A stretch of 64,000 nucleotides of DNA from Arcticibacter sp041902385 (GTDB taxonomy: Bacteria > Bacteroidota > Bacteroidia > Sphingobacteriales > Sphingobacteriaceae): assembly GCF_041902385.1 (NCBI RefSeq), contig NZ_CP169244.1:3782001-3846000 (forward strand), read 5' to 3'. Shown here piece after piece: positions 1 through 8,879 of this stretch (positions are counted from its first letter, which is position 1; each line of letters starts with the position of its first letter). The position numbers and the translations under genes were made by a program. The notes under the pieces are model-generated. The model did no database searches. It worked only from the letters and a program-made list of their open reading frames with translations, and was not told the DNA's origin.

Positions 1-114
1 GGGACGGAGGTACGACAGCAGTCCGGCGGCTGTTTTTAATGTCTGTTTATTTATCCTGGCTTTGTTCAGTTCCTGTTCAGGTGCAGTTCCGCTATTAAAT
101 CTGTTTCGCGCCAT
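1..114 (-). CDS. ABC transporter ATP-binding/permease protein, N-terminus only
   Basis: An open frame runs leftward from an ATG at 114 to the window edge (38 codons, no stop). The product starts MARNRFNSGTAPEQELNKAR and continues INKQTLKTAAGLLSYLRP. From memory this opening resembles the cytoplasmic N-terminus of Bacteroidota ABC exporters of the fused membrane-ATPase type, where a basic, polar stretch precedes the first membrane helix. No membrane or nucleotide-binding segment lies inside the window, so the assignment rests on 38 residues only. A TATTTTTG box 28 bases upstream fits a promoter for it. Divergent from the exonuclease gene. Confidence 0.45.
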   Translation of the reverse strand, partial: MARNRFNSGTAPEQELNKARINKQTLKTAAGLLSYLRP

Positions 115-141
115 TTTCTAGTAAGTCATGCAAAAAGTGTA

Positions 142-149
142 CAAAAATA
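142..149 (-). promoter_or_regulatory. Candidate -7 box for the leftward edge gene
   Basis: TATTTTTG on the minus strand matches the Bacteroidota primary sigma factor -7 consensus TAnnTTTG and lies 28 bases before the ATG at 114. No convincing -33 TTTG was found at the usual spacing. Confidence 0.35.
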
Positions 150-276
150 CCGTTTTTCTGGCCTGCCGCTCAGTTTGATAATCAACAGTACGTCATTTTT
201 AGTAACAGGATGTTTACATGGAAAGGAGGCATGCTGTTTTTGTTTCGTTATTACAACAATAATTCGCGCAAGAAGT

Positions 277-284
277 TATATTTG
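277..284 (+). promoter_or_regulatory. Candidate -7 box for the exonuclease-DUF294 operon
   Basis: TATATTTG matches TAnnTTTG and lies about 57 bases before the GTG start of the exonuclease gene. The only upstream TTTG (239-242) is too far for normal -33 spacing, so this is a partial promoter match. Confidence 0.35.
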
Positions 285-340
285 TGAGCGCGGTGAATGC
301 TCTCAGTAGGAACCGTCCATACTAATCAGCAAAACGAAAG

Positions 341-1039
341 GTGAGACCGTATTTAATGTTTTTGGATACTGAGGCTTCCGGCCTGCCTAAGAAATGGAAC
401 GTTCCGTATTCGGAGGATAGCAACTGGCCCCATGTCGTTCAGGTTTCCTGGCTCATCTACACGGCCGAGGGGAAGCTGGTTAAACAGGAAGACCATTATA
501 TCGGCGACCAGGACTTTTGTTCCACTCCTTCGGCCCTTAAAATTCATGGCATCACCGAGGAGTACCGTGAAAAGAATGGTGAAGAGCGCAGCGTGGTGAT
601 GTCAAAGCTTGCTGCGGACATGATCCAGTATTCACCTCTGCTGGTAGGGCATTTCACAGAGCTTGACATCCATATGCTCGGGGCCGATTTTTACCGGACA
701 GGAATTGAGAATCCGGTCTTGCCTTTGCCGTCTTTCTGTACAATGGTGGCCACTACCCACTATGTGCGCAACCCTCAGGTGAAGTACCTCCGGCTGGGAG
801 AGCTCTTTTCTACCCTCTTTCACCGCAGGCTCGAAAACCAGCATAATGCCTTCTACGACGCCAGAGCAACAGCAGAATGTTTCTTTGAGCTGGTCAAAAG
901 AGGAGATATTGACGACGAAAAAATCGAAAAGCAACAACAGGTGATGGATAAAGTTAAGCAAGAATCACGCTATCTTGGCTATGGAATTCCCGTCCTGATC
1001 GTATTTTTGCTGACGATTTTGTTTGTTTGTCTTCTATGA
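341..1039 (+). CDS. DEDDh 3'-5' exonuclease (DnaQ-like) with C-terminal membrane anchor
   Basis: This is a DnaQ/RNase T-type exonuclease of 232 residues. The three Exo motifs are visible: D9-T-E11 (FLDTEASGLP), the Exo II segment GHFTELD near residue 103 with its aspartate, and the DEDDh Exo III segment HNAFYDA near residue 168 with the His and Asp. After a charged coiled-coil-like stretch, the last 22 or so residues (YLGYGIPVLIVFLLTILFVC) form one hydrophobic helix, so the enzyme is probably tethered to the inner membrane with the nuclease in the cytoplasm. I kept the GTG start because the ATG at 356 would cut into the first strand. Its stop overlaps the next ATG (ATGA), so it is translationally coupled to the CAP-CBS-DUF294 protein. 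The substrate is unknown; it is not the replicative epsilon subunit by length or context. Confidence 0.85.
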   Translation: MRPYLMFLDTEASGLPKKWNVPYSEDSNWPHVVQVSWLIYTAEGKLVKQEDHYIGDQDFCSTPSALKIHGITEEYREKNGEERSVVMSKLAADMIQYSPLLVGHFTELDIHMLGADFYRTGIENPVLPLPSFCTMVATTHYVRNPQVKYLRLGELFSTLFHRRLENQHNAFYDARATAECFFELVKRGDIDDEKIEKQQQVMDKVKQESRYLGYGIPVLIVFLLTILFVCLL

Positions 1040-2940
1040 ACCGAGCCGAGTTTCTCAAAGGAGTGATCCCTTTCAACGTACTGCCCCACGAAGTCCTCGC
1101 GGGAGTAGCCGACCTGCTGCATGAGGTAAGTTATTCAAAAGACACCCAGATCTACCAGCAGGAAGTGACCAAAATGAAAGGCGTTGACATCATCGTCAGC
1201 GGTGAGTATGAGTCGTTTTTCTATGACTCCGCGCAGAACAAGCGTCTTACGGAGAAGCACCACTCAGGTTTCTGCTATGGGGGCGTGTCGGTCCTGCTGA
1301 ACCGGAAACGCTCGCTCCGGACCGTCATCGCCAAAAAGGGTACCGTCGTTTATTTTCTTCCCAGGAAAGACTTCAGGGCATTATGCCACGCGTATGAAGC
1401 GTTCTTTCACCACTTTACCGGCGAGTTTGGCAAGAGGATGCTGAACGAGGAGTTCGCGCATTTCGCAAAAAAGCCGACTTCCTTTGAGGAGAGTTACATC
1501 GCCTCAGAGCAACTGTATTCGAGGAAGATTGAAAGCGTAGGGGCACGCGACATCGTTTACTGCGATGCTTCTGCTCCTATATACGAAGCTGCGCGCCTGA
1601 TGGCAGCCAATAAGACCAGCTGCATGATCGTGCGGGATGACAAGCAGAATGTAGTGGGTTATGTAACCGATATTACCCTGCGCGACAAGGTGATCGGGCA
1701 GCGGGCAGATTACAATGCCCCCGTTGAAACGGTAATAGATAACCCGGTAATGACGATCAGCAGTCAGGCCTATGTATATGAGGCTGTTCTGATGATGTTC
1801 AGTACCAAAACGCGCTATCTCCTTGTGGAAGATCAGGGCGTCTATAAAGGGATGATCAGCCGGAACCGCTTGCTGGCCGAGCAGGCCCAGTCGCCGCTTG
1901 TCTATATTCAGTCGGTTAAACTCGCACAATCGGTAGACGAACTGAAAAGCAAATGGGAGCAGGTGCCTCAGATGATCACGCAGCTGATCGGCAGGGGAGT
2001 CAACGCTGAAATAGTGAACCAGATCATTACCACGGTAGCCGATACCATTGCCCAAAAGGTGATTGAAGGTGTGATCGCCGAAATGGGCCAGCCTCCCGCA
2101 AAATTTGTATTCATGGTACTGGGGAGTGAGGGACGGAAAGAACAGACCTTGAAAACAGACCAGGACAATGCCATCATATACGAAGATAAGGCAAACGAGC
2201 ACCGCGAGGAGGTAAGGGAATACTTTCTGAAGTTCGCTGACAGCGTGTCGGAGCGGCTCAACTTTATCGGCTTTAGTTTTTGTACCGGGGGATTCATGGC
2301 CAAAAATCCGGCATGGACACATTCGCTCTCACACTGGAAGCGGAATTATGAGAGCTGGATGAAAGACTCGCTTCCCGAGACGGTCATCAAGTTCTCCACT
2401 TTCTTTGATTGCCGGTATCTCTATGGCGAGATGTCGATCATGGAGGAACTGTGGGCTTTCCTTGACGAGAAACTGCAGCAGCCGATGGAGAAACTGTTTT
2501 TCTACATGGCCAGAAATGCCCTTCAGTATCAACCCCCGCTCACCTCATTCTTTAAGAATATCAGAACCATCACGGTGGGAAGCCAGGAGGTATTCGATAT
2601 CAAGAAAGCGATGACGCCTATTGTAGACCTGGTGCGGGTATACGCCCTCCGGAACCGGATATTTAAAGTCAACACCGGGGAACGGCTTAAGGCGCTGAAA
2701 GAGATCGGCGTTTTTTCGGAGACGGCCTACCATGAGTTAAATCAGTCGTACTATTACCTGATGGCCATGCGCCTGCGCAGGCAGGCGAGTCAGATCATCC
2801 ATGACAATGCCGAACCCGATAACTACATTGACCCTAACAGCCTGACAAAGATTGAACAGGTGACACTCAAAGAGATTTTCAAGACCATAGAGGATTTTCA
2901 GAGCCGCATCAAGATGGAGTATACCAACAGTCTTTTCTGA
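1036..2940 (+). CDS. CAP-CBS-DUF294 nucleotidyltransferase-like signalling protein
   Basis: A 634-residue cytoplasmic protein when started at the ATG at 1036, whose ATGA overlaps the exonuclease stop; a TTG nine bases upstream is the alternative. Domains in order: a cyclic-nucleotide-binding (CAP-ED) fold near residues 15-130, two CBS domains near 160-275, a DUF294 nucleotidyltransferase fold with GSEGRKEQ near 363 followed by KTDQDNA (the GS and paired-acid pattern), and a helical DUF294_C tail. Family members are thought to be nucleotide-sensing regulators related to GlnD-type uridylyltransferases, and in many bacteria they sit beside a DnaQ-like exonuclease and acetate genes. Only the exonuclease partner is seen here. 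Target and ligand cannot be read from sequence. Confidence 0.85.
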   Translation: MNRAEFLKGVIPFNVLPHEVLAGVADLLHEVSYSKDTQIYQQEVTKMKGVDIIVSGEYESFFYDSAQNKRLTEKHHSGFCYGGVSVLLNRKRSLRTVIAKKGTVVYFLPRKDFRALCHAYEAFFHHFTGEFGKRMLNEEFAHFAKKPTSFEESYIASEQLYSRKIESVGARDIVYCDASAPIYEAARLMAANKTSCMIVRDDKQNVVGYVTDITLRDKVIGQRADYNAPVETVIDNPVMTISSQAYVYEAVLMMFSTKTRYLLVEDQGVYKGMISRNRLLAEQAQSPLVYIQSVKLAQSVDELKSKWEQVPQMITQLIGRGVNAEIVNQIITTVADTIAQKVIEGVIAEMGQPPAKFVFMVLGSEGRKEQTLKTDQDNAIIYEDKANEHREEVREYFLKFADSVSERLNFIGFSFCTGGFMAKNPAWTHSLSHWKRNYESWMKDSLPETVIKFSTFFDCRYLYGEMSIMEELWAFLDEKLQQPMEKLFFYMARNALQYQPPLTSFFKNIRTITVGSQEVFDIKKAMTPIVDLVRVYALRNRIFKVNTGERLKALKEIGVFSETAYHELNQSYYYLMAMRLRRQASQIIHDNAEPDNYIDPNSLTKIEQVTLKEIFKTIEDFQSRIKMEYTNSLF

Positions 2941-2963
2941 TAAGGGCGATACGGATATGCCAG

Positions 2964-2985
2964 GTTTATGATAAGGATCATAAAC
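2964..2985. other. Hairpin after the DUF294 gene
   Basis: GTTTATGAT and ATCATAAAC form a perfect 9-bp stem around an AAGG loop, 24 bases after the stop. There is no T-run, so this is not a classical terminator. A weaker outer inverted repeat (GGCGAT near 2945, ATCGCC near 3019) encloses it. Confidence 0.5.
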
Positions 2986-3503
2986 GATCCTGACGGGCGT
3001 CATGCCGCTCTTTATGGCATCGCCTTACCTTTATACCATTGAAACGCCTTTGAGCAAAAAAAGGAGGTTGTTAATGAACATAGAAAGATAAAAGTTTTTT
3101 TACCTAAATTAATGATTAAGGAAAAGATCCCGACTGGCCATCAGTTGGGATTTATTGTGTAAGTGCCTATTTTCATCGCCGTTTGAGTGCGCAGCTTATG
3201 GAATGATTTTGTAGAAGGCGGAGCAGCGCCCAACGTTCGGCTGTCCACCCTCGCTTGCTATTGTAAAAAAGACGATTATTGTTTTTAAGAAGGAGTCCAT
3301 CGATGTGGCAGTAGCTCGTTTAGCTTGTAAGCATGATGAGAAGGAATCCGTATCAGCACATCTGTGGGTCAGTCCTGGGCGTTGATATTGTTCTTTTTAC
3401 AGCTCCCCATAAAGGAATAGATCATGTTATTCGTTTGCCACCCTCTTGGGAGCCCGCGAACAAAAAGTTACGCCTGCCCAGGTTATGTAAAACCTTGCAT
3501 AAC
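2986..3503. other. Gene-free stretch
   Basis: No supported gene. The stretch holds one copy of a short repeated hairpin motif at 3184-3198 (see the separate entry) and then sequence that leads into the IS66 remnant. An open frame starting at 3333 only becomes recognisable near 3504. Confidence 0.5.
3184..3198 (+). repeat. Short repeated hairpin motif, copy A
   Basis: TGAGTGCGCAGCTTA, preceded by AAGTGCCT at 3161. It matches copies at 10799-10813 and 20190-20204. The form TGAG-(N7)-CTCA can fold as a small stem-loop; this copy has one mismatch in the right arm. Confidence 0.5.
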
Positions 3504-3709
3504 CTGGGCCGAAAAAATTACCTCTTTGCAGGAACACATGATGCAGCGACAAGAGCAGGCATGATCTATTCCTCCTTTGCTATCTGCTAAAAGCATGAGG
3601 TCAATCCCTCTCAGTCGTTGAAATACGCCCTGCAAATATTATGACCATTAACCCCAAGAGCATTCGTGACCTCTACCCGCAGAGTTACAAAAAACTAACC
3701 GAGTCCTAA
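3504..3709 (+). pseudogene. IS66 family transposase, C-terminal remnant
   Basis: The frame encodes LGRKNYLFAGTHDAATRAGM and then IYSSFAIC, which is the strongly conserved C-terminal block of IS66 transposases (usual form LGRKNYLFAGSHEAA, then MIYS). The next codon is a stop (TAA at 3588) where a lysine is expected. Similarity continues through KHEVNPSQ and, after a frame change near 3636, through NIMTINPKSIRDLYPQSYKK to a stop at 3707. The catalytic part and the element ends are missing, so this is a dead fragment. It abuts a WYL-domain fragment on the other strand. Confidence 0.75.
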
Positions 3710-3880
3710 AAGATGGGGTTTGTCGGGCGGATACGCAGAAACAAACCATTGATTATTATATTGTTTCAGATAATAAGGATGAATGACAAAATCGCGGGTG
3801 TGATCACTCTTATACGACTGGTAGGAGATCAAGCTGTCTTTTATAGAGGATATGGCGGAAGAGAGGCGCAAGAAGCTCAA
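3710..3880 (-). pseudogene. WYL-domain regulator fragment
   Basis: The minus-strand frame encodes ISYQSYKSDHTRDFVIHPYY followed by LKQYNNQWFVSAY. This matches the core of WYL ligand-sensing domains (family form: FVIHPYLLKQYNNRWFLFG). There is no DNA-binding domain before it and the frame runs into the IS66 remnant after it, so only an internal piece of a former transcriptional regulator survives. Confidence 0.55.
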
Positions 3881-4111
3881 TAACCGTTGATTCTACAGAA
3901 GCCTGGATTTTTAAATCACATTTTAATAGATTAATACCTATTTTTGAGGGGCTCATCAGTGAAGACGATTTCATCAGTGAAGGTGCAGAACAGCGGGTTT
4001 ACCGTCTAAAAGAATCAGAGGTCATCAAGACGAATGCTGATGTTTTCTACGATATTGGCTACAGCGTAACATGTAGTTTTAAATTTTTGGCCATTTCATA
4101 TCCTGTCCGTG

Positions 4112-4522
4112 TTATTGCGATAAACTTTGCAATACGCTTATGAAGTTATTCTCGCCCCAGTGATCGGAAATCCTTCCGTGCTCCACTGCAAGAATGTCGA
4201 TTACTTTTAAAGTGACGGCCTTGCCTGTAGGCGGAATGCCCATCAATTGCCCGGTATGCGTTGCGGTAATTTCTTTCCTGGTGGCCACCTTGTTGCCTTC
4301 TGCCAGCATTTCTTTGATTTCAACTTTGATATCGGAAAAGGAACGATGCAGGACCTGCGTAAAGAAATAGATCAGTCCGTCCACGCCTTCGGGCATGCCG
4401 GGAGCGCCTGAGTGATTAACAAAATAAGGACTGACTAAACCTTTCAATAATTCCATGTTGCCGCCTTCTATAACTTCCTTGTTATATCGCGTTACGATTG
4501 CTTTGTTTGCTTCTTCGTTCAT
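4112..4522 (-). CDS. SnoaL-like ester cyclase family protein
   Basis: A 136-residue single-domain protein with the alpha+beta barrel signature of the SnoaL/ester cyclase group: an N-terminal helix (NKAIVTRYNKEVIEGGN), the segment VSPYFVNHSGAPGMPEG, and the closing strands TGKAVTLKVIDILAVEHGRI and SDHWGENN. Members range from polyketide cyclases to stress proteins of unknown role, and nothing here indicates polyketide synthesis. It is downstream of, and on the same strand as, the AraC-type regulator, so the two may be co-transcribed. Confidence 0.75.
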   Translation of the reverse strand: MNEEANKAIVTRYNKEVIEGGNMELLKGLVSPYFVNHSGAPGMPEGVDGLIYFFTQVLHRSFSDIKVEIKEMLAEGNKVATRKEITATHTGQLMGIPPTGKAVTLKVIDILAVEHGRISDHWGENNFISVLQSLSQ

Positions 4523-4598
4523 CGTGATCTTTTTTCAAAATTACATGCTAAACCAAAGCCGCTTTAGTGCTGGTAGTTCAGAAAATAAGTCTAAAAGC

Positions 4599-5471
4599 TC
4601 AATGTAAGTAGTCTTTTGGCAGTACTCCAAAATACTGTTTAAAGGCTTTAGAAAAGCTGGAATGATTTTGATAACCGGCCTCCAGGTACACCTCTCCAGG
4701 CTTTGCTGTTTTTGAACGCAAGCGGTCTGCTGCCATCGTTAATCGTTGTATTTGCAACCAGCGCGCCGGACTTTCATGGTAAAGCTGTTCAAACTTCCTC
4801 TTGAACGTCGGAAGACTCATATGGCAAAGGAAAGCGAGTTCCGACAGGCTTAGCTGCGCCAGGCAGTGCGCTTCCATCACCTTGCGGATGCGCTCCTCCT
4901 CAGAGCTGACCATGCCGTTGCTTCGAAATTGTGCCAGGGCACCCGGCGACTTGCTTTCCAGATATAAGAGTAACTCATTCAACTTCACCCTCTGTAATGC
5001 AGGGCTCAGCATGCTCTGCTCTATCAACACATTTACGCTCTCAACATAGCCATGCAAGTAAGGATCCCGGTCGAACAGTATAAATGAACGGGAAGCGTTT
5101 TTGGGCGGGATGGCAGGCTGACTCGTTTGCTGCAATTTGAGCAATACGGCATCAGTAAAGAAGATCATCGTACTCTTGATCTGCGAATTCCTTCCTAGTC
5201 GTTCAGTGAACAGGGTATTGCCTGCTGATAGTATCAGGAGCTTACCCGGAGAGAGATGAATGGTGTCGTTCTCTACATACATCACCTTTTCGCCCTCCGT
5301 AATGAGGCTTATCATGTGCCTTTTTAATATGGCCCGCCCTTTGATTACCGCCGTTTCTGAAACATAGGGTACAAAATCGACGTCGCTTTCAACCTGCCGA
5401 TGGTTTATTAAAGAATCAGGGATAGGAACCGTCTCCATGTTGGTAAAGTTACTATATTTACGTTCACACAT
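4599..5471 (-). CDS. AraC-family transcriptional regulator
   Basis: A 290-residue regulator. The first two thirds look like a cupin-type sensor arm (strands around GEKVMYVENDTIHLSPGKLL). The C-terminus carries the two helix-turn-helix units of AraC/XylS proteins: LSLSELAFLCHMSLPTFKRK and YLEAGYQNHSSFSKAFKQYF, followed by GVLPKDY. It lies upstream of the SnoaL-like gene and is divergent from the NIPSNAP gene with only 25 bases between start codons, so it probably acts on this shared spacer. The effector is unknown. Confidence 0.85.
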   Translation of the reverse strand: MCERKYSNFTNMETVPIPDSLINHRQVESDVDFVPYVSETAVIKGRAILKRHMISLITEGEKVMYVENDTIHLSPGKLLILSAGNTLFTERLGRNSQIKSTMIFFTDAVLLKLQQTSQPAIPPKNASRSFILFDRDPYLHGYVESVNVLIEQSMLSPALQRVKLNELLLYLESKSPGALAQFRSNGMVSSEEERIRKVMEAHCLAQLSLSELAFLCHMSLPTFKRKFEQLYHESPARWLQIQRLTMAADRLRSKTAKPGEVYLEAGYQNHSSFSKAFKQYFGVLPKDYLH

Positions 5472-5496
5472 CTTCTTTACCAGTTAAAACCAGCTT

Positions 5497-6291
5497 ATGA
5501 AAATCTCTTACTCAAGAACACTCGCTTTTTATTTCTTTCTGCTGATAGCTGCGCTGTCAGTTTCCTCTGCTTCAGCAGTGGTGCCGCCTCAATATTTCTA
5601 TCAACTCAAGATCTACCATTTTACGACGACTGCTCAGGAAAGCAGGCTGAATGACTATCTGCAAAAGGCGTATGTTCCGGCTTTGCATGCGGCAGGGATA
5701 AAGAATGTAGGGGTGCTTAAGCCGATTGCCGGACAAACGGTTGATAGTTGTATTTACGTGTTTATTCCGTTTCGTACTCAGGATGAAATGAGCAGCATAG
5801 ACGATAGGCTGAATAAAAATAAGGAATATCTGAAGGCTGGCAGCAATTATCTGGATGCTGATTTTAAAAATGCCCCTTATACCCGGATTGAAACGATCAT
5901 ATTAAAAGCTTTTACAGGCATGCCTGCTCCGGAGGTACCGACGATTTCTGCGAAAAAGGCTGACAGGGTTTATGAGCTTCGCAGTTACGAGAGTGCCACC
6001 GAAAAATATCATGTCAATAAAGTGAGGATGTTCAATGAGGGGGACGAGATCGGTCTGTTTAAACGCCTCGGCTTTAATGCTGTCTTTTACTCGAGCGTAG
6101 TAGCGGGTTCGCACATGCCTAACCTGATGTACATGACTGCTTTTAATAACAGGGAGGACCGGGATAAACATTGGAAGGCGTTTGGAAATGATCCGCAATG
6201 GAAAACTCTCTCTGCCAGGCCAGAATACCAGAATAATGTATCGCACATTGATATTCTTTTTTTGCGGCCGGCCGACTACTCAGACTTCTGA
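5497..6291 (+). CDS. Exported NIPSNAP family protein
   Basis: A 264-residue protein with a clear signal peptide (basic start, hydrophobic YFFLLIAALSVSSASA), so it is periplasmic or surface-exposed. It shows two ferredoxin-like alpha/beta repeats: YQLKIYHFTTTAQESRLNDY near residue 35 and YELRSYESATEKYHVNK near 160, the latter followed by MYMTAFNNREDRDKHW, typical of NIPSNAP domains. Bacterial members are often found near sugar or oxidoreductase genes, but no biochemical role is established. It is divergent from the AraC regulator, which may control it. Confidence 0.8.
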   Translation: MKISYSRTLAFYFFLLIAALSVSSASAVVPPQYFYQLKIYHFTTTAQESRLNDYLQKAYVPALHAAGIKNVGVLKPIAGQTVDSCIYVFIPFRTQDEMSSIDDRLNKNKEYLKAGSNYLDADFKNAPYTRIETIILKAFTGMPAPEVPTISAKKADRVYELRSYESATEKYHVNKVRMFNEGDEIGLFKRLGFNAVFYSSVVAGSHMPNLMYMTAFNNREDRDKHWKAFGNDPQWKTLSARPEYQNNVSHIDILFLRPADYSDF

Positions 6292-6477
6292 GGCGAGCAA
6301 TCGATCTATTGCCTGGCAATGCTTCCGGCACTTAAGAGCATTGCATATTACCGTCCTCTTCGCAGATGAATGCAGGTTAATCTTGTCTTACTTCATGCCA
6401 ACGAACCGCTACTTTTCAACCGTTTAACTCCTTTACGAGGTGATAGTCTAAGAATTGTTGGATAGAATAGCAATGAA

Positions 6478-6512
6478 AAAGAGGCTGATATCAGTCCTGA
6501 TACAGCCTCTTT
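6478..6512 (-). terminator. Rho-independent terminator of the M49 peptidase gene
   Basis: AAAGAGGCTG and CAGCCTCTTT form a 10-bp stem, with an inner TATCAG/CTGATA extension. Read on the minus strand the stem ends in a T-run, just after the peptidase stop. Its stem is shared with terminators at 52466 and 56041. Confidence 0.8.
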
Positions 6513-6542
6513 GCAATATTTTAAATAACAAATCGTCTTTAC

Positions 6543-8594
6543 TTAATTGATCACCGGCAGAAAGCTGTATTTCTTTCCGTACTCCATCATCTGATCATAG
6601 AATGATGCAGGGTAAGTCACTTTGACGTCGGTAATTTTTCCTCCTGTCATTACTGGTGTCAGCTTTGGCTGGATAAAGCCTTTATAAGCTTTGACGCCTA
6701 ATTTTGAATAGCGATCTAGCACTTCTTTTAAAAGTTCCTGATCTACTTTTACTCCATACGTTTCGATCAGCTTTTTGCCGCCTTCGTAGTCGCCTTCAGA
6801 TTTTACACGCTGGATTTCCCTCAGCAGCTGACCGAAGAGCTCGCGCAGCTTGTTGTAGTCGTTGATCCTGGTATAGGTCTTACCGTTTACCTTGATCATT
6901 TCAATGACGTTATCCTTTTTGCCCATCTGGTAGACCCACATGGCGTTCAGCTGGCGGTTGCGCATGTGCGCTTCTTCCAGGTTGTCGCCCAGCTTCAGCC
7001 GCGTGAGCTGCGAAATAAGACCGTTCATGATGTAACTGTCGTATTCTGCTTTCCCCACTTCGAGGTTCGGCATCACTCCAATCTCAATAAGCTTCGGATC
7101 GAGCACGTAGTAGAGGGCCACCAGGTCGGCACGCGCTTCCTCTAGCGCCGATGCATAGTTCTTGAGTGTTTTATCGGTTGTTTCTACTCCCGGATTGATC
7201 TGTCCTGATGCATGGCCTATACACTCGTGCATGTCTGTATGCAGGTCAGAAGACAGCGCCCCATACTTGCGGATACGGGCCTTCACCTCGTCGCCATAAG
7301 CAAATTCTTCCAGCGTACCCCCCACACTGCTTACTTCGTTGTAAGCATGAACAATATTACTCAGGGAAACGGATTTAGAGCCATGCTCCTTGCGGATCCA
7401 GTCGGCATTGGGCAGGTTAATGCCGATAGGAGTAGAGGGAGCTGCATCGCCAGCCTCTGAAATGACTGTGATGGCTTTCGCTGTAATGCCTTTTACCTGC
7501 TTCTTCTTATGCTCGGGCATTAAAGGCGAGTGGTCTTCGAACCATTGCGCCTGGCTGGCTATGGCTTTAATTCTTTTCGTTGCTTCGAAATCTTTAAGCG
7601 AAACTACGCTTTCAAAGCTTCCGCGTTTTCCAATAGCATCGTTATAGACTTCAATGAATCCGTTTGTTGCATCAATGGTGGAAGCGGTATCGGCTACCCA
7701 GGCAATGCTGTAAGCGTCAAAATCTTTCAGATCGCCGGTCTGGTAAAACTTGATCAGCTTCTTAAGGGCATTGCGCTGCTGCTCATTTTCGGCCACGGTA
7801 CTTGCCTTATCAAGCCAGTACACGATCTTGCTGAGCGCCTCCCCGTACATTCCGCCAACTTTCCAGGTCTTCTCCGTGATCCTGCCGTTTTGTTTTACGA
7901 GCTTGGAGTTGATGCCCCATGAGGGTGCGTTGCCATTTGTGCTGAATGTGGAGTAGAAGTCTTCAACCTCCTTCTGCGTTACTCCCTCATAAAAATTGTT
8001 AGAGGAAGCTACGATATTGTCTTTATCTGGCGAGAGATCGACCATCTTAGGCTGGAACGCAGGGTCGAAGATAATGGGCCGCAGGCGGCTGAGGAACGCC
8101 TCTGTTGTTTCTCCTTTTTGCTTCGGGAAACCGGCGGCATCTGACTTCTTTACCAGCTCGCTGAAATAGGCGAAAGAATGGCCCGGAATGAACTTCTCGT
8201 TGCCATAATGGTGATGGTTGCCATTGCTGAACCAGAACCGGCCGCAATACTCCCTGAACTTGTTCCAGTTGTCTGACTTACGGTCGCCTTGATAGGTGCT
8301 GTAGATGTTCTCAATGGTCTTCCGGATGAGGAGGTTATACTTGCCTCTCTGATCATAGATGATATCGCGTCCGGATAAGCCGGCCTCGGTAAGATAGTAT
8401 GCAAGTTTCTTCTGTTGCAGTGTGAGCTTTTCGAAGCCGGGGACCTGGTATCGTAAAAGCTGCAAATCTGCAAATGCTTCTGCAGTCACCTTAAAATCCT
8501 TCGGTGCTTTAGCCTGGGCGCTAACCTGTTCGCTGATGCTGCAAACGCCAATGGAAGAAACAGCGGCAGCCGTGAGCAAAGACTTAAATTTCAT
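6543..8594 (-). CDS. Exported M49 family metallopeptidase (dipeptidyl-peptidase III-like)
   Basis: A 683-residue zinc peptidase. The motif HECIGHASGQ near residue 455 corresponds to the M49 zinc signature (HExxGH), and EEARADLVALYY about 30 residues later supplies the third ligand glutamate. Family enzymes remove dipeptides from the N-terminus of short peptides. I chose the ATG at 8594, because it gives a signal peptide (KFKSLLTAAAVSSIGVCSIS, ending near SAQA) and has AAGG about ten bases upstream; the frame is open to 8630 but would add a charged stretch. A signal peptide places the enzyme in the periplasm, unlike the cytosolic eukaryotic DPP III. It is transcribed alone, with a terminator after it. 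Confidence 0.85.
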   Translation of the reverse strand: MKFKSLLTAAAVSSIGVCSISEQVSAQAKAPKDFKVTAEAFADLQLLRYQVPGFEKLTLQQKKLAYYLTEAGLSGRDIIYDQRGKYNLLIRKTIENIYSTYQGDRKSDNWNKFREYCGRFWFSNGNHHHYGNEKFIPGHSFAYFSELVKKSDAAGFPKQKGETTEAFLSRLRPIIFDPAFQPKMVDLSPDKDNIVASSNNFYEGVTQKEVEDFYSTFSTNGNAPSWGINSKLVKQNGRITEKTWKVGGMYGEALSKIVYWLDKASTVAENEQQRNALKKLIKFYQTGDLKDFDAYSIAWVADTASTIDATNGFIEVYNDAIGKRGSFESVVSLKDFEATKRIKAIASQAQWFEDHSPLMPEHKKKQVKGITAKAITVISEAGDAAPSTPIGINLPNADWIRKEHGSKSVSLSNIVHAYNEVSSVGGTLEEFAYGDEVKARIRKYGALSSDLHTDMHECIGHASGQINPGVETTDKTLKNYASALEEARADLVALYYVLDPKLIEIGVMPNLEVGKAEYDSYIMNGLISQLTRLKLGDNLEEAHMRNRQLNAMWVYQMGKKDNVIEMIKVNGKTYTRINDYNKLRELFGQLLREIQRVKSEGDYEGGKKLIETYGVKVDQELLKEVLDRYSKLGVKAYKGFIQPKLTPVMTGGKITDVKVTYPASFYDQMMEYGKKYSFLPVIN

Positions 8595-8657
8595 ATAGTA
8601 CCTTCGTTTAAAAATAACGAAGGTACTCATTTATCTTTGCTTCAGCTGTATGGAATC

Positions 8658-8879
8658 CTATTCGTTTCCCTGGTCTACGTGTCCTGCTGGAGGGCTGCCC
8701 GCCTGGTTAGGAGCCTTCTTATCTTCCGGGCCTGGCTTCAGGGTGTCCAGCTGATCTTCCTGCCGTGCACCTTTTCTGATCAGGTCTTCACCGCCTTCCC
8801 CGGGCAGCTTCGGGTCGCTTCCTTTCCCTTTTGGCTTGTTCTCGGGTGCGTTCCATTGATTTCCGTCTTGTGTGCTCAT
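8658..8879 (-). CDS. Small hydrophilic protein of unknown function
   Basis: A 73-residue, very polar protein rich in Gly, Pro, Lys, Asp and Glu (for example APENKPKGKGSDPKLPGEGG), with no hydrophobic core and probably disordered. I do not recognise a family. It is kept because its composition is far from random and the opposite-strand frame gives an implausible Cys/Trp/Phe-rich product. It lies divergently upstream of the DUF421 gene set. Confidence 0.5.
   Translation of the reverse strand: MSTQDGNQWNAPENKPKGKGSDPKLPGEGGEDLIRKGARQEDQLDTLKPGPEDKKAPNQAGSPPAGHVDQGNE

Noticed and set aside
3886..4143. Open plus-strand frame with coding-like composition
   Set aside because: No start codon and no family recognised; mentioned under the decay zone but not listed as a gene.
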